Part shown: positions 1-6,850 of the stretch, piece by piece
How positions within the stretch are numbered: the stretch's first letter is position 1
Layout of the letters: every line of letters begins with the position of its first letter
Source of the DNA: Methanobacterium sp.
GTDB taxonomy: Archaea > Methanobacteriota > Methanobacteria > Methanobacteriales > Methanobacteriaceae
Length of the DNA: 6,850 bases
Assembly: GCA_019084405.1 (NCBI GenBank)
Contig: JAHRFX010000086.1
Span: 1-6,850 of the forward strand
Reading direction: 5' to 3'
Notes under the pieces: model-generated
Seen by the model: only the letters and a program-made list of their open reading frames with translations
Database searches by the model: none
Told to the model about the DNA's origin: nothing
Position numbers and translations under genes: made by a program

Positions 1-1
1 C

Positions 2-139
2 ACATTCTATGGTATAGAATGCCCTGTTGAACCATCAGCAGCAACCGTACCCATGCAAGAAACCGGAACACCACTAGCCGTAGCCGCACTAGGAATACTA
101 TCCCTCATCGGAGGAGTAGCCTACAGCAAACTCAGATAA
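2..139 (+). CDS. C-terminal end of a surface-anchored (adhesin-like) protein, partial
   Basis: The frame is open from the left edge to TAA at 137-139 and gives the last 45 residues of a larger protein; the start lies outside the window. The visible part has a short Pro/Thr/Ala stretch, then the motif PMQETGTP, a hydrophobic segment of about 17 residues (LAVAALGILSLIGGVAY), and a short basic tail, SKLR. This order (P-rich motif, membrane segment, positive tail) is the usual C-terminal anchor of large extracellular proteins of Methanobacteriales, many of which are called adhesin-like proteins; the motif loosely recalls bacterial LPxTG sorting signals. I infer an exported protein held in the membrane or pseudomurein wall. 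What it binds cannot be told, because the repeat or ligand-binding part is missing. The gene ends in an oligo-T tract and converges with the SulP gene. Confidence 0.75.
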   Translation, partial: TFYGIECPVEPSAATVPMQETGTPLAVAALGILSLIGGVAYSKLR

Positions 140-153
140 AACCATAAACCCTA

Positions 154-167
154 TTTTTTCTTTTTTT
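154..167 (+). terminator. Oligo-T terminator of the surface-protein gene
   Basis: T6-C-T7 begins 14 bases after the TAA stop. There is no GC-rich stem in front, which fits archaeal intrinsic termination, where a U-tract alone can release the polymerase. Confidence 0.6.
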
Positions 168-194
168 GATATTTGGAATTTTAAACTATAACCT

Positions 195-200
195 AAAAAA
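195..200 (-). terminator. Possible weak oligo-T terminator of the SulP gene
   Basis: Read on the minus strand this is T6, 21 bases past the SulP stop codon. It is short, so the end of the transcript may instead lie further into the convergent 140-195 region. Confidence 0.35.
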
Positions 201-221
201 GATATAAATCAGTTTTTAAAT

Positions 222-1739
222 CTAATCCAGCAAATTATCTGCTATTTTATAATGAGGGTCCTCCCAATGATTTACTTCAATTATTTCATCTGCATTATCC
301 AGCAGTAATCTGCAATCTTCACTTAAATGTTTAAGATGAACCTTTTTTCCCAGTTTATCATATCTTCTGGTCATGGAATTCAGGGCCTCAATAGCCGAGT
401 GATCCCGTACCGTGGAATCAGTAAAATCAATTATTACCTCATCGGGATCATTTGAATAATCGAATAATTCTTTGAATGCTGTTACCGATCCAAAAAATAG
501 TGGGCCCTCTATATGATAATGTTTTACATTATTTTCATCAGTAATGGTTGTGGTGTGGATTTTTTTAGCACTTTCCCATGCAAAGGCCAGAGCCGAGATA
601 ATAACACCTATGATAACCGCCACCGCCAGGTTATGGAAAATCACAGTAACTGCCGCCACAACTATCATTACCATCACATCAGTTCGAGGTACCTTTTTAA
701 ATATTCTAACTGACGCCCATTCAAAGGTACCTATGGCCACCATGAACATAAGGCCTACCAGTGCCGCCATAGGAATTTTTTCCACCAGTGAAGCACCAAA
801 AAGAATAATTAAAAGTAATCCCACCGCCGCCACCATACCAGAAACCCTGTTTCTACCACCAGAATTAACATTAATGATACTCTGTCCAATCATGGCACAA
901 CCCCCCATACCTCCAAAGAACCCACATACGGTATTGGCCACACCCTGAGCTATACTTTCTTTATTTCCCTTTCCACGGGTCTCTGTCATTTCGTCTATCA
1001 CATTCAAGGTTAAAAGACTTTCAATCAGACCTACCAGGGCCATAATAAGAGAATACGGTAATATTATGGCCAGAGTTTCCATATTAATAGGAACCAGGGG
1101 CAAATGAAACATTGGAAGTCCTCCTGATATGGATGCTATATCTCCTACCGTCTTGGTGGAAAAATTAAATCCTATGGCAATTGCTGAAACAATACCGATT
1201 GCTGCTAAAGATGAGGGAATGGCCCGGGATATACGGGGTAAAAAATGTATGATGGCCATGGTTAATATCACCAGTCCCACCATTATTCCCAGTGCAGTTC
1301 CGGTTAACCAGCTACCATCCGGCATTTGAAATTGGGAAAACTGGGAAGTGAAAATTACTATGGCCAGACCATTTAAAAACCCAAACATAACCGCCTGGGG
1401 AACCAGCCTTATAAATTTTCCCAGCTTCAAAAAACCTATAGCCATCTGAATAATCCCCATTAAAATAACAGCAGCAAACAAATATTCCACCCCGTGGCGA
1501 GTAACCAGAGCAACAATAACTACAGCGATGGCTCCTGTAGCACCAGATATCATCCCTGGGCGCCCTCCCAGAGTAGAAGTAAATAAACCAATTATAAAAG
1601 CAGAATAAAGGCCCACTAATGGACTTAATTTAGCAATTATGGAAAAAGCAACTGCCTCCGGTACCAGGGCCAGGGCCACTGTAAGGCCAGATAAAACTTC
1701 TGTTTTTAGATTCAAATTTTTTAATTTAGAAAGATTCAT
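222..1739 (-). CDS. SulP-family inorganic anion transporter with STAS domain
   Basis: A 505-residue integral membrane protein of the SulP/SLC26 family, whose members move sulfate, bicarbonate or other anions across the cytoplasmic membrane. Residues 1-390 are very hydrophobic and match the SulP transporter core: VPEAVAF in the first segment (about 26-32), GGRPGMISGATGA (58-70) and GGCAMIGQSIINVNSGGR (279-296). Residues about 408-490 are a cytoplasmic STAS domain, with the loop DSTVRDHSAIEAL (441-453) at the place that carries the phosphorylated serine in SpoIIAA-like proteins. Length and domain order are complete. The MISGATGA form resembles the Bacillus YbaR branch; the substrate cannot be read from sequence. 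I chose ATG at 1737-1739 because AGGT lies 8 bases before it; the in-frame TTG at 1743-1745, which would give 507 residues, has this site only 2 bases away. The gene appears monocistronic, 205 bases downstream of RNase J. Confidence 0.93.
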   Translation of the reverse strand: MNLSKLKNLNLKTEVLSGLTVALALVPEAVAFSIIAKLSPLVGLYSAFIIGLFTSTLGGRPGMISGATGAIAVVIVALVTRHGVEYLFAAVILMGIIQMAIGFLKLGKFIRLVPQAVMFGFLNGLAIVIFTSQFSQFQMPDGSWLTGTALGIMVGLVILTMAIIHFLPRISRAIPSSLAAIGIVSAIAIGFNFSTKTVGDIASISGGLPMFHLPLVPINMETLAIILPYSLIMALVGLIESLLTLNVIDEMTETRGKGNKESIAQGVANTVCGFFGGMGGCAMIGQSIINVNSGGRNRVSGMVAAVGLLLIILFGASLVEKIPMAALVGLMFMVAIGTFEWASVRIFKKVPRTDVMVMIVVAAVTVIFHNLAVAVIIGVIISALAFAWESAKKIHTTTITDENNVKHYHIEGPLFFGSVTAFKELFDYSNDPDEVIIDFTDSTVRDHSAIEALNSMTRRYDKLGKKVHLKHLSEDCRLLLDNADEIIEVNHWEDPHYKIADNLLD

Positions 1740-1746
1740 AATCAAT

Positions 1747-1752
1747 AACCTG
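1747..1752 (-). promoter_or_regulatory. Ribosome binding site deciding the SulP start
   Basis: The minus strand reads CAGGTT. Its AGGT is 8 bases before ATG (1737-1739) but only 2 before the alternative TTG (1743-1745), so it favours the ATG. Confidence 0.55.
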
Positions 1753-1788
1753 TAATACTCTTTAAATATTAAAATCGTAATAAATTCT

Positions 1789-1796
1789 TTTAAATG
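1789..1796 (-). promoter_or_regulatory. Candidate TATA box of the SulP gene
   Basis: The minus strand carries a TTTAAAAG-like element about 50 bases before the ATG. Transcription starting about 25 bases downstream would give a leader of about 25 bases holding the AGGT site. The region is AT-rich, so this is only a candidate. Confidence 0.3.
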
Positions 1797-1882
1797 ATAA
1801 AAAAGACTTAAAAAAACACTTTAATCAATTTTTAAGCGTATGACTCCTTAATATTTATCACCATAACTAGGGATTTTATTAT

Positions 1883-1914
1883 AAAAAAAGAAGAGGAATG
1901 AAAGATTAAAAAAA
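1883..1914 (-). terminator. Paired oligo-T tracts ending the RNase J transcript
   Basis: The minus strand has two T7 runs (1908-1914 and 1883-1889), about 37 and 62 bases past the RNase J stop. This suggests RNase J and SulP are transcribed separately although they are co-directional. Confidence 0.5.
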
Positions 1915-1950
1915 TATTAAATCTTATGATTCCTGATAAATTTTTTCTAT

Positions 1951-3303
<1,353 letters not shown>

Positions 3304-3310
3304 ATAATTA

Positions 3311-3316
3311 TCTCCT
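3311..3316 (-). promoter_or_regulatory. Shine-Dalgarno site of RNase J
   Basis: The minus strand reads AGGAGA, 7 bases before ATG. It is a strong match to the archaeal 16S tail and fixes the start. Confidence 0.75.
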
Positions 3317-3673
3317 GAATTATCTTTATTCCTGATAAATAATAGTAAATTATACTATTTTAGAATTTTTAATGTTTAAATTAGTTCTTTAAAGTTTTAA
3401 TACGTTTAAATAGCTATTAATCAGCAGCAAGGTAAATAAAAGATTTTATGATAATTAATTATAAAAATTCCATTTTTTATTTAAAATGAATTTTATAATA
3501 ATATTATTGAATTCATTAATAATCCTCTGCATTAAATCAGGTAACTAAAAATGTTTTTAAATCCTTTAAGATTAAAAAAAGTTAAAAATCTAATTTTTAA
3601 ACTATTTACTCTTAATAATCTCACTTATAATTTAAAAACGACCAAACGATTAAAGGCCTTTTCCCCTTACTAC

Positions 3674-3722
3674 TTTGTAGCAATTGATTTTCATATAATA
3701 CATGAATCAATTAACCTACAAA
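3674..3722. repeat. Interrupted hairpin (inverted repeat)
   Basis: TTTGTAG (3674-3680) pairs with CTACAAA (3716-3722), and AATTGATT (3682-3689) with AATCAATT (3705-3712). CAT/ATG can add three inner pairs across a two-base bulge. This makes about 18 base pairs in all, more than the AT-rich background readily gives. There is no T-run directly after it, so it is not a typical terminator. It could be an operator, a small-RNA stem or a decayed mobile-element end. Confidence 0.5.
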
Positions 3723-3733
3723 AATAGCTACTG

Positions 3734-3763
3734 GAACTGATATATTAAATTCTATTTCAGTTC
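3734..3763. repeat. Second short hairpin
   Basis: GAACTGA (3734-3740) pairs perfectly with TCAGTTC (3757-3763), with three more inner pairs after one mismatch. It lies 11 bases after the 3674-3722 hairpin. The role is unknown. Confidence 0.4.
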
Positions 3764-3822
3764 ACTTCTACTTCTTATTTCACTATGTAATCACATATAT
3801 AGTTTGGGTATGGATAATTAGG

Positions 3823-3973
<151 letters not shown>

Positions 3974-4042
3974 GACAAAACAAAAAAATACATGTTCCAA
4001 TTAATGCTTTGTTTGATTAGGCTTATAAAATTTCCTCAAAAA

Positions 4043-4194
<152 letters not shown>

Positions 4195-4270
4195 TTAAGG
4201 ATATCAATTAATAATTAATCTGTAAATAATGGAATAGATCTTATTCATAGGAAAGAAAGAAAATTATTCT

Positions 4271-4302
4271 CTAAAATTTATGGGGTTGTAAAAAAGTGAT
4301 AC
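4271..4302 (+). promoter_or_regulatory. Candidate promoter of the CPBP gene
   Basis: CTAAAATTTATGGGG (4271-4285) followed by AAAAAAGTGATA resembles the sequence in front of the 46-residue zinc-finger gene (5477-5513, minus). A TATA centre near 4279 would place transcription start near 4304 and leave a leader of about 40 bases. Confidence 0.35.
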
Positions 4303-4345
4303 AGCAGGTGAAAGGAAAAAAGAAGGGAATATAAAAAGAGGATTG

Positions 4346-5233
4346 ATGAAATATTTTTTAACTGGAAAAGGTAATATTACGAGGGATGAACTATCAACTC
4401 CGGCTACTAATCCTAAAAAGACCGTAATAACCTTTGTAGTGTTGACCTTTCTATTATCCTCCATTTTCTGGTACCTTACATCCCGGACACCTTTAGTTGC
4501 AGATAATACCACCCTTCTACTTCTCTATACTGTTGGTTCTATGTGGTGTCCGGCCCTTGCTGCTGTTATCACCCGTTTATACTACCAGCATAATTTGAAG
4601 GGATTCGGAGTTGGCCTGGGAAAACCCATCTGGCTTTTAGTGGGCATCCTGCTCCCGATTACAGTCGGATTATTCATGTTTGGATCAGCATGGATAACCA
4701 GTATAGCACCTTTTAACCCCCAGAAAGCAGCAAGTGTCCTTACTATTAGTTTTATACCGGCCTTGTTACTGGGAATCCTTTTTAACTCATTTCTGGCAGC
4801 TGGAGAAGAGTTTGGGTGGCGTGGATTTTTAGTACTGGAACTGGTCCGATTCCAGACATTCACCCAACTTGCCCTATTATCTGCTGCTGTATGGACTCTC
4901 TGGCATTTACCCCTCATCATCTTTGGATCATATCATGGGACCGGATCCCTACTATTCTCCCTGGCTGTTTTTATTCCCTCGGTGATGGGGGTGGGTTTAA
5001 TCCTGGCCTGGCTACGTATCATATCAGGAAGTGTATGGGGGGCGGTGCTTTTCCATGGATTCTGGAACTACTTCATCCAGCAATTCTATCCGGCTCTCAC
5101 GGAGAGCACCGATGCAGGAGAGATGATGCTGGGTGAGTTTGGATGGTTTGTGGCACTCATGTATGTGATTCTTGCTCTCATATTCTGGTATTATAGGAAT
5201 AAACTGCCCCCGCTACCAGCAGAAGGGGTTTAA
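4346..5233 (+). CDS. CPBP-family intramembrane metalloprotease homologue
   Basis: A 295-residue polytopic membrane protein with the three marks of the CPBP (CAAX protease and bacteriocin-processing, Rce1/Abi) family: EEFGWR (154-159), the histidine of WTLWH (H187), and HGFWN (H237, N241). These Glu and His residues form the metal site of Rce1-type glutamyl proteases within the membrane. Hydrophobic segments lie at about 26-46, 54-78, 94-118, 131-152, 173-192, 200-223 and 265-284. The substrate is unknown; prokaryotic members include prenyl-protein proteases, bacteriocin-immunity proteins and uncharacterised ones. I take ATG at 4346-4348; the TTG directly before it (4343) would add one residue, and GAGGA (4338-4342) is rather close to either. 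It stands alone on the plus strand, 152 bases after the palindromic element, and ends in an oligo-T tract. No bacteriocin-like neighbour is seen. Confidence 0.9.
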   Translation: MKYFLTGKGNITRDELSTPATNPKKTVITFVVLTFLLSSIFWYLTSRTPLVADNTTLLLLYTVGSMWCPALAAVITRLYYQHNLKGFGVGLGKPIWLLVGILLPITVGLFMFGSAWITSIAPFNPQKAASVLTISFIPALLLGILFNSFLAAGEEFGWRGFLVLELVRFQTFTQLALLSAAVWTLWHLPLIIFGSYHGTGSLLFSLAVFIPSVMGVGLILAWLRIISGSVWGAVLFHGFWNYFIQQFYPALTESTDAGEMMLGEFGWFVALMYVILALIFWYYRNKLPPLPAEGV

Positions 5234-5269
5234 AGAATTTGAATCCCTTTCCTGGGGGAACTGTCTTTA

Positions 5270-5276
5270 TTTTTTT
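5270..5276 (+). terminator. Oligo-T terminator of the CPBP gene
   Basis: T7, preceded by CTTTA, 36 bases after the TAA stop. There is no GC stem, which fits archaeal termination. Confidence 0.55.
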
Positions 5277-5292
5277 AAAATCTATTTACCAT

Positions 5293-5300
5293 AAAAAAAA
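5293..5300 (-). terminator. Oligo-T terminator of the small zinc-protein operon
   Basis: The minus strand reads T8, 32 bases past the stop of the 46-residue gene. I see no comparable minus-strand T-run between the four genes upstream, which supports one transcription unit ending here. Confidence 0.55.
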
Positions 5301-5332
5301 TAATAGAAAGTAGATTTGTTGGAAAACTTTTA

Positions 5333-5473
5333 TTAGAATAGACCTGAACCAAAAAAGTCATCCACACAGTATCCATCTCCCCCTAAGTGATCCTGGCAGT
5401 AGCATCTTCCACAAACAATACATTTACCTACAGCTGGTTTATCACAGAAATCACATTTTTCACAATCAGGCAT
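5333..5473 (-). CDS. 46-residue Cys-rich zinc-finger protein
   Basis: A small, probably cytoplasmic protein. Cysteines at 4, 7, 10, 18, 21, 24, 26 and 36 and H29 give the order CEKCDFC, then CIVCGRCYCQDH, then a late cysteine. Eight cysteines and a histidine in 46 residues are enough for two zinc sites, and the spacing recalls compact cross-braced fingers such as B-box or AN1 types; no exact family is recognised. The reading frame is complete, ATG (5471-5473) to TAA (5333-5335). GTGAT (5477-5481) lies 3 bases before ATG and matches the end of the AGGAGGTGAT consensus. It follows the 150-residue zinc-ribbon gene by 76 bases on the same strand and is followed by a T8 tract. A TATA-like element at 5500-5513 may also let it be transcribed alone. 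Partner and function are unknown; protein or nucleic-acid binding is inferred only from the finger-like layout. Confidence 0.75.
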   Translation of the reverse strand: MPDCEKCDFCDKPAVGKCIVCGRCYCQDHLGGDGYCVDDFFGSGLF

Positions 5474-5476
5474 ATT

Positions 5477-5513
5477 ATCACTTTTTTTTAGAATTCATTC
5501 CCCATAAATTTAG
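5477..5513 (-). promoter_or_regulatory. Candidate promoter and ribosome site of the 46-residue gene
   Basis: The minus strand reads CTAAATTTATGGGG (5500-5513) and then an A-run with GTGAT. A TATA centre near 5507 would start transcription near 5482, giving a very short leader. The same two blocks occur before the CPBP gene. Confidence 0.35.
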
Positions 5514-5549
5514 TTTTTAATCCTGAATTTTATTTATTTCGAAGAAGAC

Positions 5550-6002
5550 CTAATTATAATAATAGGCATCACAGTCCTGGCAGACCATCACCGTAGAACT
5601 ACCATCAGTTACAATATCCAGGGTGCCTCCACAATAGGGACAATCTGCATTGGCGGTGGAAATACCACTTTGCTGGTCATAGTAGAAATTCCTTAAGGTA
5701 TCGTCACTGCCACTGGAGGAGTAATCACTGCTAAAATCGTAAGAACTGTAACTGCTACCTGGATAACTACTGGTACTTGCATCTGGAGATAAAAGACCAA
5801 TAATCCCTACCAGAACTATCATCCCTACACAACAAGCACCTACCAGGGTTAAGGCTTTTACTCCATTATTTTGAGAACTCCACCAGCCTCCGGCTGGAGT
5901 ATTTTCACGTACCTGCTTTTTTATTAAGGGGGTTCCGCAGTTCATGCAAAACTGGGACCCATGGGGACTGTCACTACCACATTGACCACACTTCCGGGAC
6001 AT
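5550..6002 (-). CDS. Membrane protein with a zinc ribbon at each end
   Basis: A complete 150-residue protein in three parts. Residues 1-25 are a zinc ribbon with CGQC and CMNCG (C5, C8, C19, C22), the common N-terminal ribbon of archaeal and bacterial membrane proteins. Residues about 49-71 are one transmembrane helix. A Ser/Tyr/Asp-rich linker (75-101) follows, then a second ribbon, CPYCGG (C121, C124) and CQDC (C141, C144), and a tyrosine-rich end, AYYYN. With one helix, the two ribbons should lie on opposite sides of the membrane; which is inside is inferred (N-terminus in, as no signal peptide is seen). ATG at 6000-6002 has a near-perfect GGAGGTG (6008-6014) 5 bases upstream. It sits between the 37- and 46-residue Cys-rich genes on the same strand, likely in one operon. 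No enzymatic motif is seen and the function is unknown. Confidence 0.85.
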   Translation of the reverse strand: MSRKCGQCGSDSPHGSQFCMNCGTPLIKKQVRENTPAGGWWSSQNNGVKALTLVGACCVGMIVLVGIIGLLSPDASTSSYPGSSYSSYDFSSDYSSSGSDDTLRNFYYDQQSGISTANADCPYCGGTLDIVTDGSSTVMVCQDCDAYYYN

Positions 6003-6007
6003 AATAA

Positions 6008-6014
6008 CACCTCC
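6008..6014 (-). promoter_or_regulatory. Shine-Dalgarno site of the double zinc-ribbon gene
   Basis: The minus strand reads GGAGGTG, 5 bases before ATG. It is the strongest ribosome site in the window. Confidence 0.75.
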
Positions 6015-6062
6015 ACTTTTAATTTACATAAGTAATCTCACATGGGATAATCGGTAAATAAT

Positions 6063-6090
6063 AAGGCATATTAGTAAATACTAATGCCTT
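6063..6090. repeat. Hairpin overlapping the stop codon of the 37-residue gene
   Basis: AAGGCA (6063-6068) pairs with TGCCTT (6085-6090), and TTAGT with ACTAA continues the stem after a two-base bulge, closing on a four-base loop. It lies between two genes of the small operon and covers the TAG at 6081-6083. It is not followed by a clear T-run on the minus strand, so transcript processing or attenuation is as likely as termination. Confidence 0.5.
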
Positions 6091-6194
6091 TGTGCTGGTG
6101 GAAAATACAACCGGTTCTTATAATAACCCCAGTAATCCATCACACTACCGGGACCGTAACTGGTTTTACTACCACAATGGGCACAATTTTTCAT
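6081..6194 (-). CDS. 37-residue protein with half a zinc ribbon
   Basis: The frame runs from ATG (6192-6194) to TAG (6081-6083) and encodes 37 residues. It begins MKNCAHCGSK, the first knuckle of a zinc ribbon (C4, C7), and continues with a Gly/Tyr-rich, basic stretch (YWGYYKNRLYFPP) without a second cysteine pair. GAGGAT (6200-6205) is 5 bases before ATG, a good ribosome site, which argues that it is translated. It lies 55 bases after the DUF2085 gene and 78 bases before the 150-residue gene, on the same strand. A single CxxC cannot complete a four-cysteine site, so it may dimerise around zinc, use H37 or another ligand, or be the shortened remnant of a longer ribbon protein. There is no membrane segment. 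Function unknown. Confidence 0.6.
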   Translation of the reverse strand: MKNCAHCGSKTSYGPGSVMDYWGYYKNRLYFPPAQRH

Positions 6195-6249
6195 GTAATA
6201 TCCTCGAATTTCATGCTTAATTAATTCCTATATTCTATTTTTACCCACA

Positions 6250-6621
6250 TCATGAACCAAAATATAAAAATAAGATCCATTTAAAATATTTAACCAGAAT
6301 GGCCAGTCCTAAACCGGCTATAATTCCAGAAGTAAACCTTAAATAATTATTACTTATCCGGAGATTAAAATACTGGGTTAAACCATCCAGGAACGTGGGG
6401 ATAATCATTAAAATGGCTAAAATAATTAGCCAGAGATTATAATCCACATAGTAAAAATATACATAGATAAAGTAAATTATTGCTCCCAGATAAATCCCGG
6501 TGCAACGGGAGCAGACGGGAAAATAATAATTATTTACCCTGAAGGTCCTCTCTGGTATGCGGTGGCAGATGCAACTTCCGGATACCTTTAAAATATTCTG
6601 GATAGGGCCCCAACCTTTCAT
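6250..6621 (-). CDS. DUF2085 small membrane protein
   Basis: A complete 123-residue protein matching the DUF2085 family, known mainly from archaea and some bacteria and without assigned function. The family hallmark is clear: CICHRIPERTF (17-27) followed by PVCSRCTGIYLG (35-46), so C17, C19, H20, C37 and C40 form a likely metal- or thiol-binding cluster at the membrane surface. Three hydrophobic segments follow (about 42-58, 62-79 and 97-118), with the usual FLDGLTQ between the second and third. ATG is at 6619-6621. I see no Shine-Dalgarno site before it, unlike its neighbours, so it may be read from a short or leaderless transcript. It is the first gene of the minus-strand run leading to the three Cys-rich small genes, which share its CxxC chemistry. 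Confidence 0.88.
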   Translation of the reverse strand: MKGWGPIQNILKVSGSCICHRIPERTFRVNNYYFPVCSRCTGIYLGAIIYFIYVYFYYVDYNLWLIILAILMIIPTFLDGLTQYFNLRISNNYLRFTSGIIAGLGLAILVKYFKWILFLYFGS

Positions 6622-6665
6622 ACTTTATTAATATACTGCATAAATTAATAAATATTACTATATTA

Positions 6666-6673
6666 TATATAAA
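6666..6673 (-). promoter_or_regulatory. Candidate TATA box of the DUF2085 gene and its operon
   Basis: The minus strand reads TTTATATA, close to the archaeal consensus, centred about 48 bases before ATG. Initiation about 25 bases downstream would give a leader of about 20 bases without a ribosome site. A second AT-rich candidate near 6648-6656 would make the message leaderless. Confidence 0.4.
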
Positions 6674-6723
6674 AAACATTAACTTATAATAAATAAAATA
6701 AAAGATAAAGAGTGTGGGGTAAA

Positions 6724-6850
6724 TTTTCTATAAAAAATCATATTTCTTTTTTGAATCAAATTTTCAATTTCCAGGGAGGAAACCACCTTTTTCACCCCAT
6801 TATCATCCTGAAATTTTAAGATAAAAAGCAATATGATTTTTTATAGAAAA
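6724..6850. repeat. Inverted repeat with perfect 21-bp arms at the window edge
   Basis: The left arm 6724-6744 (TTTTCTATAAAAAATCATAT plus T) is the exact reverse complement of 6830-6850. The match continues inward for about six bases after one mismatch (CTTTTT, 6746-6751, against 6823-6828). The 70 or so central bases are richer in GC and hold no reading frame. The right arm runs to the last base of the window, so the outer end is not known. It may be a small MITE or a large hairpin; the arms do not resemble the 3823-4193 element. Confidence 0.6.

Larger units (their letters stand above)
3304..3822. other. Gene-free AT-rich spacer between RNase J and the palindromic element
   Basis: About 520 bases with no convincing reading frame on either strand. 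The left end must hold the RNase J promoter; a TTTAAA-type TATA candidate lies near 3374-3380 (minus), but the AT-rich background makes it uncertain. Two hairpins sit at 3674-3722 and 3734-3763. I see no tRNA-like cloverleaf and no CRISPR-type repeat. Confidence 0.5.

Noticed and set aside
544..948. A 134-codon plus-strand frame
   Set aside because: It is antisense to the SulP gene, whose family motifs are clear in the other strand; the translation is Thr/Pro-rich shadow sequence without a ribosome site.
3581..3602. Short AT-only inverted repeat (GTTAAAAAT / ATTTTTAAAC)
   Set aside because: Pairing of A and T runs is expected by chance in such AT-rich sequence.
3304..3822. Possible tRNA, small-RNA gene or CRISPR array in the spacer
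   Set aside because: No cloverleaf, no GGTTCGAATCC-like T-arm and no regularly spaced repeats were found; only the two hairpins stand out.
4264..4512. An 82-codon minus-strand frame before and over the CPBP start
   Set aside because: Overlaps the CPBP coding region in antisense, has no ribosome site, and its tail is low-complexity translation of the upstream A-rich leader.

Overview
The window looks like chromosomal DNA of a methanogenic archaeon, most likely order Methanobacteriales (Methanobacterium or a close relative). The evidence is an archaeal-type RNase J of 450 residues without the bacterial C-terminal domain, a surface-protein C-terminus with a PMQETGTP-type anchor, clear GGAGGTG/AGGAGA Shine-Dalgarno sites, oligo-T terminators without GC stems, and AT-rich spacers. 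The genus is inferred from style and family resemblance, not from a marker gene.

Layout. Positions 2-139 (+) are the last 45 residues of a surface-anchored protein, followed by an oligo-T terminator. Converging on it is a SulP-type anion transporter with a STAS domain (222-1739, -). Upstream of that lies an RNase J exoribonuclease (1951-3303, -) with its own strong ribosome binding site. From 3304 to 4345 there is about 1 kb without a gene. This holds two short hairpins (3674-3763) and a striking 371-bp near-perfect palindrome (3823-4193) with two 151-bp arms about 90% identical and a 69-nt centre, best read as a MITE or fold-back element. Next is a CPBP-family membrane protease homologue (4346-5233, +). 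The right part is a minus-strand run of four small genes, probably one transcription unit read from 6621 to 5333: a DUF2085 membrane protein, a 37-residue half zinc ribbon, a 150-residue membrane protein with a zinc ribbon at each end, and a 46-residue Cys-rich zinc-finger protein. An oligo-T tract follows. The 46- and 37-residue genes are easily missed. The last bases (6724-6850) form another inverted repeat with perfect 21-bp arms that reaches the very end of the window.

How it fits together. SulP and RNase J are stand-alone housekeeping-type genes. The four genes at the right share cysteine pairs and small size, and may form a membrane-linked metal- or thiol-binding module of unknown role. 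The non-coding palindromes are the least explained part of the window. I see no rRNA, tRNA, CRISPR array or intact transposase gene.
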